DNA of 64,000 nucleotides. Origin: an uncultured Flavobacteriaceae bacterium. Its GTDB lineage: Bacteria; Bacteroidota; Bacteroidia; Flavobacteriales; Flavobacteriaceae. Location of the stretch: positions 1 through 64,000 of the forward strand of contig CANMRV010000001.1 in the NCBI GenBank assembly GCA_947500435.1. The letters run 5' to 3'. The position numbers and the translations under genes were made by a program. The notes under the pieces were generated by a model, which made no database searches, was not told the DNA's origin, and saw nothing but the letters and a program-made list of their open reading frames with translations. Shown in pieces: positions 1 through 12,000 of this stretch. Within the stretch, counting starts at the first letter, position 1, and every line of letters starts with the position of its first letter.

Positions 1-3000
1 CCACTTCCGCCCGTTATGGTCGTACCGTCTATTGTGATGGTCGCGTTATCGGTGTTGTTGCCGACCGAGCAACCGAATTCTACAACAGTCGCGTTTACGT
101 TTGCGATGGCATCGGGCTGAGTGATTACCTGTACAATATCGGCAGTACATTCGTTGATTCCCGTTGCACGTATGGTATATGTTATACCAGCTGCATTTCC
201 TTCAAGTCCGTCGAATACAGCGGATGTATTCGTGTTCGAAGTTGCGGCAATTGGGAATGTGGCCGAGCTACCAGGTCCTGATATGATTTCAAAGGTATAT
301 GGTCCCACACCATTGTCCACTGTGCTTACGGTAATAGTTCCGTCATCAGCGGTGTTACAAGTAACATCGGTAAAGGCATCAATAGTCAGTATTGGAAGTA
401 CTGCATCCTGAAGGTTCTGTGTAATTGTAACCGGACAGGCATGGCCGACAGCTTGGTCGGTGATGGTGAATACATAATCACCGACCAGTGTCAATGTTGT
501 AAACACCCCTGTGGTATTCGTATCATCGGCAGGATCAGCAGGAAGTGTACCTGGGTATCTTACTTCATAATCAAAGTTACCAGACCCACCGGTTTGTGTG
601 ATGGTGATATGTCCACCAGGATCAACGGTACAATCGATTGTCTTGACAACGGTCGCCAATGGCGCGATAGGCTCGTAGAGAATCTCGGCAAGTGTGGTAA
701 AGGTACATGACCATTGGTCATCGATTTGAACGGTATAGCTACCTGCATCCAATCCTGAGAACACAGCTGTATTCTGAGGCGCGCCAATAGGTGTACCATC
801 CTTGACAAGTTGGTATGTATAGTTGCTTCCTTGACCACCAGTTACGCCAACGACTTCTATCTCTCCCATGAAATTCGGACAGTTAGGTTGGTTGAGCTGT
901 AATGTAGCTGCAATAGGCGTTGGGTCAGCAAGTACGATAGTATTCTGTACTTCTTGTTGACAACCATTCTGATCGATTACCCATGCTTGGTAAGTACCAG
1001 GCGCAAGGGAATCAAATCGCGGTGTGGCGACAAAGTCACCAACAACAGTTGGCGCTACGGTACCTACATAATATTGGTAATCACCCCATCCACCGAGCAC
1101 ATCGATAATCTCGATCACCCCGTCGTTGCCGACACAGGTGATAGGTGTTACATCTACATTTGCTGTAATGGCAGCACTTGGGCCTGCGATTACAAAACGT
1201 GCGTTGTTCACACATGAAGGATCGGAATCCTGAGTTACCTCTACACGATATTCCCCGGCTCCTATAGCGAAAGGAGTGGTCGGGCCAAGATTGGCCGATA
1301 CTCCAGCTGCACCAGCAACGATTACATCATCAAGCAAGTCATCCGTTCCTTGAGACTCATAGATCTGCCAAGAGAAACCTCCGGCATATGGGTTGATAGC
1401 ATCACTGATGGTAAAGCTCACGGACCCATTGTCACCGAAACAAACTACATCGACAACTGTTGTGGCTATCTCGAATGTATTCGGGTCCTCTATTTCAAAG
1501 GTCGTTTGTACAGAACATCCAGTAAGGGTGTTTGTAACGGTAACCTCATAATTACCGATTCCAATTGCGGTAAAGGCATTAGAAGCTTGGTTCAATACGC
1601 TATAGGCGTTATCGGTTCCGACAACCGAGTACTCAAGGTTCGTTGCTCCCGCTGAAGGGTTGATCACGATACCGATTATAATCTCGGCATCATTCCCTGG
1701 GTTACAGGTAATGTCTTGTGTAATGGTTACGGTTGGATTAGTAATCTCTACATAAGGTAGTATCGTAGCGGTTGTTGACCCTATACATCCCATGTCGTCA
1801 TAGACGTTGATGATGTATGTTCCACCAGCGATATCTGTCTCGGTATAAACAAGGCCAGAACCATCTTGAACAACTACATCATCTCCAGTTGCAACAGTAC
1901 CCTGATTATTAACAAACTCGTACCTAACGTAGTTTCCACTTCCGCCCGTTATGGTCGTACCGTCTATTGTGATGGTCGCGTTATCGGTGTTGTTGCCGAC
2001 CGAGCAACCGAACTCTACAACAGTCGCGTTTACGTTTGCAATAACCGCAGGTTCGTCGATAACAATGCCTGCGATATCAAATGTACATTCGTTGATTCCC
2101 GTTGCACGTATGGTATATGTGTTGGGAGGAAGATTCTCAAAGGTGTTGGTAGCAGCGTTAAAGGTTCCCGCTACTGGTGAAATGGTAAAAGTCAACGGAT
2201 TAACTCCGTTAAGAGTTTCTGTCAAGGTTATCGTTCCATCCGCAGAGCCATTACAAGTAACATCAGCATGTACTTCTGTAAATGCCGGAATAACGGCAGC
2301 AGGAACATTAACGGTAAACACGCGATTACATTCTGGTGCTGAAGTACCATTGTCATAAATAGTAATAGTATAATCTTCAGGAACAGCTGTGGCAAACACA
2401 AATGGGTTAGTAGGTAGGGCTGTTCTGGCGACAACCGGACCAAGTCCATTTGTAATTTCATAATCGTAGTTTGTTGACCCAACGGTTACATCGATAGTAA
2501 TTTCTGCATCCGGGCTAACCGTACAATCTATTAGTTTTGTTAGGGAAACAGTGGCTTCAAGTACAGGGAATATCTCAACCGTATCTGTATCTGTACATCC
2601 GTTGCTATCGATTATAGCAATGTTGTAAGTTCCAGAAGCTAGGTTATTGAAAACACCTCCGTTGTCGACATAGTTTGTTCCTCCATCAATAGAGTATAGT
2701 ATTTGAGGGGCCGTACTTGTAGCATTAATGGTCAAAGAAGTTGGCGAAGCACAATTATCCACTACCATTGAATCAATGGTTGGGTTCGCGGATAATGTAA
2801 GATTAATTGGCCCAAAATCAGTAAAACAACCAAATTGATCAGTAACTCTTACATTGTAGTTTCCGGCGGGTGAATTTGCCGGAATGGAAATAGGATTGTC
2901 TGTAGTTGCCGTAATAGTTGTAAAACCAACCGGACCGGTTACGGTAAAGTTGAAAGTACCACCGCCACCTTGAATATTATCCACAGAAATCAATCCTGGC

Positions 3001-6000
3001 GCATTACAAGAAATATCACTCAACTTACTTAATGAAGCTGTAATAGGATTCAGTTCCTCTATCAATAAATTTTCACTACCCGATACACATGCATCAAGAC
3101 TACCCGCATCTACCTCCGTTACAACAATGAAGTACTCTCCGGCAGCAAGTCCGCTAACCGTTATGGTTGATGCAGTTGGAATAGCTGCAGGATGACCCGC
3201 ATTGGTTTGCACTAAGGCACCGGTATTTGCATTATAGAACTCCCAACGCATACTAGGGTGCGTGGAGGCATCTGTATCCGTAATTGTATAGGTAATTTCA
3301 GCATCATTTGCTCCAGAGCAAGAAGGCTCATATGTTGCTGTTATTTCAAGTGGGTTTGTAGTAATGTCGTTTACATTCACATTACTTTGACGCACGCAAC
3401 CCGTGTTATCTCGAACATAGAAAACATAGGTTCTACCTGGAACTAATCCAGTCCAAGTATGAGCACCAGGAGTTGGGGCGGTCCAAGTTGCCGTTGCAAT
3501 ATTGAATGTGGAAGGGTCATCTGCATAAGTGTATTCATAATTTGGAACACCCGCTGTACCCTGAACGGTAACTTGAAGTTCATTACAAGCCACAACAACA
3601 GTTGAAATACTAATATCTAAATCATCTAATGGGAATGGAATAATGTATCTAGGTAAATCCGTTCTACAAATTTCTACTCCGCCAACAACTGTTCTCATAG
3701 ATGGAAACACACTTGTTCCTGAAATATAGCCCATAAGAACATCTGTTGTTCCAGGGACACTATCATCCCCCGTCCATGTGGCACCTCCATCGGCACTAAA
3801 TTCAATAGTAGTTCCTAAAGGATATGTTGTAGGATAGCCAACAAATTGGAATCCATAATCCATAGGGTCAACGCTTCCACAAGCTGCGGGAAGTATTGGG
3901 TTTACAGTCGCCGTCAACTCATCAGGATTGTTAATAGTAACGTTAGGCGAAAGCTGAGTTTCACAACCGTTCGTGTCTTCGACATAAACTTCATATTCAC
4001 CTGTCAATAGGTTGAAGAAGGATTGTGTTGTGCCAATTACATTTGTAACGGTTTGATTTGAAGCTCCAGCGTTATCTAAATCGACAATTCGGATTTGATA
4101 TGGAATATCTCCAGATGTAATAGTTACATCTATCGAACCTACACCGTCATGACATTCTGGGTCATTTGGTGTGGCTGTAAATGCTATTGGAGTCGCAGGG
4201 TCAACAGTGATCGTTTCCATGTATTCACAATGAGGAGTACCCGCATTGTTATCCCAAACATAAACATCGTAATCACCATCGTTACCAGCGGTAACGGTAA
4301 ATGTGTTTAATACTGCAAAATCTCCAGCGGTAACTCCTGTTCCCGTAGTTACAAAGGCGTATGCATAATTGCCATCACCTCCCGAAGGGGTAACCGTAAT
4401 TGTACCGTCATTACACGTAATGTCTACAACATCTACTATTGCTGTTAACTGAGGCTCAATGGTTATTGATTGTTGCGCAGCTTGGCAACCGAAGCTGTCA
4501 CGTACGTCTATTGTGTAAGTTCCGTTTGCAAGGTTGTCGAATGTATAGGTCGTATCCGTTGTCGGTGTCGGGGTAATCCATGGCCCTGCGTTGATGCTGA
4601 ACTGGAACCCTCCGTTACCTGGAACAGAAGTTACATCCACTAAAATGGATGCATCGTTTGCACCTGAATAACAAGCGGTCGGTGTTGCCGTAAAAGTTGG
4701 GTTTACAGGAGCTACAACTGTAATGGCCGTATCGATAGGGTCGTCACAACCATTGATATCCCTTGCACGGACGATATAGTCACCTGCGGCAAGGTTGGTA
4801 AATGTTACCGGTGTTTGATAGGCGGTAATTATCGCTCCGACACCATCTTCCAATTGATATTCATAAGTTGGCGTACCACCTATAGCACTAGCTGTAATGG
4901 TGGCCCCGGTATTGTCACAGGTAAAGGCCTCTGTAATGGAAGCACTTGCTACTATGATGGTTGGTTCTGTAAGTGTTTGGTTCAGAGCAACGGTACATCC
5001 TGCAACAGGGTCATCGACATCACGAACGACTATACTATGTGCTTGGGCTGCAAGACCTGTAATCTGCTGATCAGCCGTAAACGGTCCGACAAAGGCACCA
5101 CTGTTCAGACTGTATTCGAATCCGCCCGCACCGAAGTTATCGGCCGAGATGGTAATCGTTCCAGAGCTGTTCGCGTTACAATCAAGGTTTTCAAAAGCTG
5201 TGATAGAAGCATCGAATGCGTTGCCCGGTTCTACCACTACGGTTATATCGACTGTACAATCGCTACCGTAGTTCACGGTTACGACATGCGATCCAACGGC
5301 AACATCGGCAAGCACATTTGCACCAACACCTGTTTGTCCAGGAAGTACTCCGTCCAGAATATAGGTATATGTCGCATCGAAAGGAGTGATCGTGATATCA
5401 CCTGTTCCATCACAGTTATAGGCAATGGTCGAGGCCAGAACTGGCTCGATAGGTAACGGGGCAATGATCACATCCGCAAGTGTGGTCTCACATGAAATGG
5501 CATTTGCATCACGTACACGGATACTATATGTTCCATCCAGAAGATCAACGAAAGTATGTCCGCCTGTTGTAGAAGCGGTCCAAGCGCCTCCATTGATACT
5601 GTATTGGTAATCACCGGACCCACCGGAAGTAGGTGTTACGCTACCTACGGTAATCTGTCCTAATTGCAGACAGGTATAATCCTGTGTTTGAACTGCCTCT
5701 GCAACGAGCTGTAAAGGCTCGGTAACGACAACATCGACGGGAGTGGTCTCACAACCGTTCGCGTCACGTACCTGGACAGGGTATGTTCCTGCAGGAAGGT
5801 TTACAAAGGAAGTTCCCACCTGGTAGTTTGTACCACTATCGATACTATATTCGAATGGACCGAACCCACCTGAATCGACAACGATATCGATAGCTCCGTC
5901 CGTTCCACCGAAACAGGTAACCGCAGTTGGCGTTGGTGTAATAGCTATTGGTGCGTCTTGAACGATCGTTATGGTGAATACATCTGAGCAATATCCGGCA

Positions 6001-9000
6001 GCGCCGTTATTGTCGCGAACATGGACATCATAGTCTCCGGCAGCTGCAACAGCTACGGGATTGGCCGTGCTGAAATCCCCATCGACAACTGCATTTCCAT
6101 TAGGCACGACGGCATATACATAGTTGGTATCGCCACCGGCAGCTGTAATATCAATATCCGTACTTGTTCCACAAGCTGTAATATTAGGTGCAATTGCACT
6201 TACACTCAACTCTGGATTAATCGTTATTGATTGTTGCGCAGCTTGGCAACCGAAGCTGTCACGTACGTCTATTGTGTAAGTTCCATTTGCAAGGTTGTCG
6301 AATGTATAGGTCGTATCCGTTGTCGGTGTCGGGGTAATCCATGGCCCTGCGTTGATGCTGAACTGGAACCCTCCGTTACCTGGAACAGAAGTTACATCCA
6401 CTAAAATGGATGCATCGTTTGCACCTGAATAACAAGCGGTCGGTGTTGCCGTAAAAGTTGGGTTTACAGGAGCTACAACTGTAATGGCCGTATCGATAGG
6501 GTCGTCACAACCATTGATATCCCTTGCACGGACGATATAGTCACCTGCGGCAAGGTTGGTAAATGTTACCGGTGTTTGATAGGCGGTAATTATCGCTCCG
6601 ACACCATCTTCCAATTGATATTCATAAGTTGGCGTACCACCTATAGCACTAGCTGTAATGGTGGCCCCGGTATTGTCACAGGTAAAGGCCTCTGTAATGG
6701 AAGCACTTGCTACTATGATGGTTGGTTCTGTAAGTGTTTGGTTCAGAGCAACGGTACATCCTGCAACAGGGTCATCGACATCACGAACGACTATACTATG
6801 TGCTTGGGCTGCAAGACCTGTAATCTGCTGATCAGCCGTAAACGGTCCGACAAAGGCACCACTGTTCAGACTGTATTCGAATCCGCCCGCACCGAAGTTA
6901 TCGGCCGAGATGGTAATCGTTCCAGAGCTGTTCGCGTTACAATCAAGGTTTTCAAAAGCTGTGATAGAAGCATCGAATGCGTTGCCCGGTTCTACCACTA
7001 CGGTTATATCGACTGTACAATCGCTACCGTAGTTCACGGTTACGACATGCGATCCAACGGCAACATCGGCAAGCACATTTGCACCAACACCTGTTTGTCC
7101 AGGAAGTACTCCGTCCAGAATATAGGTATATGTCGCATCGAAAGGAGTGATCGTGATATCACCTGTTCCATCACAGTTATAGGCAATGGTCGAGGCCAGA
7201 ACTGGCTCGATAGGTAACGGGGCAATGATCACATCCGCAAGTGTGGTCTCACATGAAATGGCATTTGCATCACGTACACGGATACTATATGTTCCATCCA
7301 GAAGATCAACGAAAGTATGTCCGCCTGTTGTAGAAGCGGTCCAAGCGCCTCCATTGATACTGTATTGGTAATCACCGGACCCACCGGAAGTAGGTGTTAC
7401 GCTACCTACGGTAATCTGTCCTAATTGCAGACAGGTATAATCCTGTGTTTGAACTGCCTCTGCAACGAGCTGTAAAGGCTCGGTAACGACAACATCGACG
7501 GGAGTGGTCTCACAACCGTTCGCGTCACGTACCTGGACAGGGTATGTTCCTGCAGGAAGGTTTACAAAGGAAGTTCCCACCTGGTAGTTTGTACCACTAT
7601 CGATACTATATTCGAATGGACCGAACCCACCTGAATCGACAACGATATCGATAGCTCCGTCCGTTCCACCGAAACAGGTAACCGCAGTTGGCGTTGGTGT
7701 AATAGCTATTGGTGCGTCTTGAACGATCGTTATGGTGAATACATCTGAGCAATATCCGGCAGCGCCGTTATTGTCGCGAACATGGACATCATAGTCTCCG
7801 GCAGCTGCAACAGCTACGGGATTGGCCGTGCTGAAATCCCCATCGACAACTGCATTTCCATTAGGCACGACGGCATATACATAGTTGGTATCGCCACCGG
7901 CAGCTGTAATATCAATATCCGTACTTGTTCCACAAGCTGTAATATTAGGAGCTGTAGCGCTCATCGTAATAGGAGCGTCAATCTCTATAGATTGAGCGAC
8001 GCCTATACACCCAGAACCATCGCTGACATTAATATTGTAAATACCATTGGCTAAGTTGGAAAAAGTATATGTTGTTGCAGTTGTGGGACTTGGTGTAACC
8101 CAGGGCCCGCCATTGATACTAAATGTATAATTTCCGTTTCCGTCAGTTACATTGACGTCTATTGTTGCATCATTTGCTCCAGAATAACAGTTTGTTCCAA
8201 CAAGATCAAACGTGATAGAATTTGTCGGGGCAATAGTTAATGCAGTATCAATTGGGTCCTCACATAAATTATTATCTCTGACGCGAACAATATAATCACC
8301 AGCTGCAAGACCAGTAAATGTTGTTCCGGTTTGGTATGCAGTAATGACCCCACCGCTATTATCTTCTAACTGATATTCATAAGTTGGAAATCCTCCTGAA
8401 GCACTAGCTGTGATAGTAGCCCCTCCATTTGTACAACTAATAGGTGTTGTAATTGAAGCACTTGCAGCTACAGCATCCGGTTCAGTTATTGTTGTTGTCA
8501 CCGAAGTTGCACATGTAATTTCGTTAGCTTTACGGATTTGAATTGTTTGGCTACCGGCGCCATAAATTGCACCTGTAGTTACCGGAGAAGCTGTTGAATT
8601 AACCCAGTTAGCTCCTCCATCAACAGAGTAATCAAAACCTGCTAATACATCAAAATTCTCTACTTCAAAAGTGATGGTTCCATCAGTTAATCCATTACAA
8701 CTTACGTTGGTGGAATTAATTCCATTTGCCTCGAAAACTCTTCCAGCAACAACGGTAACTGGGGTTTCGACAAATAATGGACAAACCTCAGGAGTTTGAT
8801 AAACGCTAATGTCATCAATAGCTACATCATTGCCATTAATTTGACTTTCATTGGTAGTAATCACCAAGTCTAAACTTGTATTTGCCCCCGGGTCTAAAGA
8901 AAGAACATATTCATTCCAATTTTCGTTATTGGGCACCGCTCCAGTGGTTGCGGAGGCAACTACAGAACCAGTTCCTGTATCACGAAGCTCAATGGTTAAA

Positions 9001-12000
9001 TCGGGTTCAACAAGATTTCTATTGCTTCGAATAAGATTTATTAACCACAAAGAAACATCTAATGGCCTGTTGGGAATAATATCGTTTACTGCTTTTTGGT
9101 AAATGATTTGACCCGGCGCAGGGGCACCAATATTTATAACGAGATAACGCCCATCTGCAATTGTTCCGTTACTTGTATGGTCATTAGGATTTATCCAAGC
9201 ACCAAAAGGACTTTCTATATTGCTTGTTACCGCATATTCATAGTCATTTATTGCTCTGCCATTATCAATCGGAGCTCCACTCGGGGTTATGTCGTCCAGT
9301 TGATTCTCGTAAAAATAGCCCGAGGTGTTTGGGTTCGGAATAGTCAATCCATTTCCAAAATCCTCGTTTAGAAGTAGACTAGGAGTGGGTGGGGTTGCAG
9401 AGACATAGTTTGTCCTAACCGTGTAAGTTCCGGGAGGAACATTTAGAAAGACATTGCTCGCAGGATCGGGCGAATTTAGAACACCGTCCAATTCATAGGT
9501 GTAATTATAGGTTGAAACACTGGGGGTTGCCGTGATAGTTCCTGAACCATCACAGTTATAATTTACTTCAGGAGTAAGGGAAACTCCTGGAGGAGGAGGT
9601 GTGTCTTCAACAATAACCGCCATTGGAAAAGCACAATTAGTCGCATCTCTAACGACTACGGAATAAGTTCCTGGAGGTAAAATTGCAATTGTTGTGGCGC
9701 CATAGGTTCCTCCACCATCAAAGCTATATTCATATGGTGCAGTACCACCCACTACATTTGTAACCCTGACCTCTGCGCCCATTGGGTCACAAGTAGCATC
9801 TCTCGAAACACCAGCAGAAGCAGATAAAGGAAATGGCTCAACAACAGTGTGATTCAAGTCAATTATGCAACCTGAACTATCAGTTACTTGAATAGGATAA
9901 ATTCCTGCGGAGAGATTTACAAATGAAGGTGTCGTTTGCGTAGTTGTTCCACCATCGATACTATAAGTAAAAGGACCAACCCCGCCTGTTGGAACAATAG
10001 TGATGGAGGCATCACTACTCCCGCTGCAACTCACTAAAGAGTCATCAGTAACGGCAACAGTCATTGTGCCGTTATCTGTAATAGTTACAGGATTTGAAAG
10101 GGCAAAACACCCATTGGCGTCAACAACTATAAATACGTATGTGCCGTCTTCTCCAGGAAAATATTCATCAATGGAGTCGTTGTCAGTATCTCTCCATCCA
10201 AAAGTAAATGCAGTTTCAACTTGGTAGGCACTACCTGGTATATCTCCTACTGTAGGGTATAAATCAGTACCATCCTTACTCCAAATTGCAAATCCGTAAT
10301 CTGGGTTTGGAAAACCGCCAGTAGCATTAACCGTAATTGTACCTGCAGTACAACCGATGTCTTGTGTTAGTATTCCGGAAACTGTTGGGTCTGGAGTTCT
10401 GGCTACGGTTACATTTTGCGTCATCGTACAACCGTCATCGGTCGCGACCTCAATAATATAATCACCTTCGTTTACATTGAACGTAAAAGTGTTGTCTGGT
10501 TGTGCTGTTTCGTCGTCGATTAGAACTCCATCCGATCTCCTGAGGATATATGTATAATTCGGTTCAACGTTTAAAATGTCAACTTGAATAGTTCCCTGTG
10601 CATTACAGTTGGCAGGAGTAGTGGTGATATCGACCTGAAAGTCTCGATCACGAACACCAATATCCGGAGTACTAAAAACACAAGCATTTGGAATAGGATT
10701 TCCACTTCCATCCAACTGAACAACATCTACTCGGTATTGTCCATTTGTGCTAATAGGAAAGTTAGGACCATTATTGGCGCTATAAGGAACTAAAATTGCA
10801 TTGTTTGTGATATCGATTAATTGAAATCCATAACCACTGCCAATATTGGTAATATTGATGTAACCATCCGTAGTACAAATGATATCCCTTACGTCATAAT
10901 CAATAGTTAGATTATTCTGGAATACATCGAAGTAGAAACGATTGAAACATCCGTTTTGGTAGGTTACAACAAGGCGATATTTACCTGCTGCATTTACACT
11001 ATGGGAGCTGCCTGTGGCAATTTGGTTCCATCCGCAGGTAGCATTTTTATTTGCACAATCATCAGGAGCAGCCGTACAACTACCTTCATCCAATTGCTCC
11101 CAAGAAATGGTTTGCGCATCGGTGATATTCGTTTGTAAGACTTGAGAATCACCAGATCCACATAGGAAGATTTTTGCCAATTCATCACCATCAATACTAC
11201 AAGTTACTATCTCACCTTCAATGTCATTGGTTACGTCTGCATCGGTATTGACCGTATTAAAATAATCGATAATAGGATTAATGGTATTGGAACCAAAACG
11301 CTCAACTACCAGTATTTCTTTAAACCCCTTACAAGGGTCAGCTACTATTTTATCAACAATGTAGGTTCCTTCTTGAGATACTAATAAGGTATCGGAAGTG
11401 CCAGTTTGTAAGACGGTATCGGTAGCATCTAAAAGACCATTTTCGTTGTCGTCGAAAACCCAAACGTAGGTGTCAAAATTATTGCCGACATCTAAAAGCA
11501 CATCATCACCACAAAGCTGAACCGTTCTGGTGAAGTTGCAGTTTTCTAAATCATCTAATAGGAAGTTGGTAGCACCGGGGACTATAAAACCACAAGAGTT
11601 GAAATCCGTAACGCTAGGATCGTCCGTAATTTGGTTGTCGTTTACAACACCTTGATATGTGGAATAGGCAACGTTTTGAATTAAATCGGTACATGCATCA
11701 ATAAAATCATAGCAGTTCTCTGCTACTCGAACTCTCATCCGAATTGACGACACTGGATCACCTACTTGGACAAGAGCGTCTGGAACCGTAAATATCACTG
11801 TTCTTGTTGCCGGGTCAAAGACTGGAGGTGGCATTCCTGGAGGTAGTACGTAATTGCTCTCATCTAAGGTTACATTTATAGGTAGTACATCTCGAATCGT
11901 ATAATTCGTTCCATCGTCATTACCTAAGTTTCTAAAAGACAAAACATAGTCTAGGGTCTGACCCAGGTTAACCCCGAGTCCTGTAATATCGTTTCCGGCA

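Noticed and set aside
4815..5456. Plus-strand 213-codon frame, also present identically at 6576-7217
   Set aside because: It lies wholly antisense to the giant adhesin; its duplication merely reflects the 1.73-kb repeat. Product is a Cys/Asn/Gly-rich non-globular sequence with no start context.
4462..7949. Large repeat considered as an insertion sequence or transposon
   Set aside because: No transposase frame, no terminal inverted repeats, and the repeat continues the adhesin reading frame.
1..8460. Tandem repeats considered as a CRISPR array
   Set aside because: Repeats are hundreds of bases long, coding and in frame; no short repeat-spacer pattern and no cas genes.
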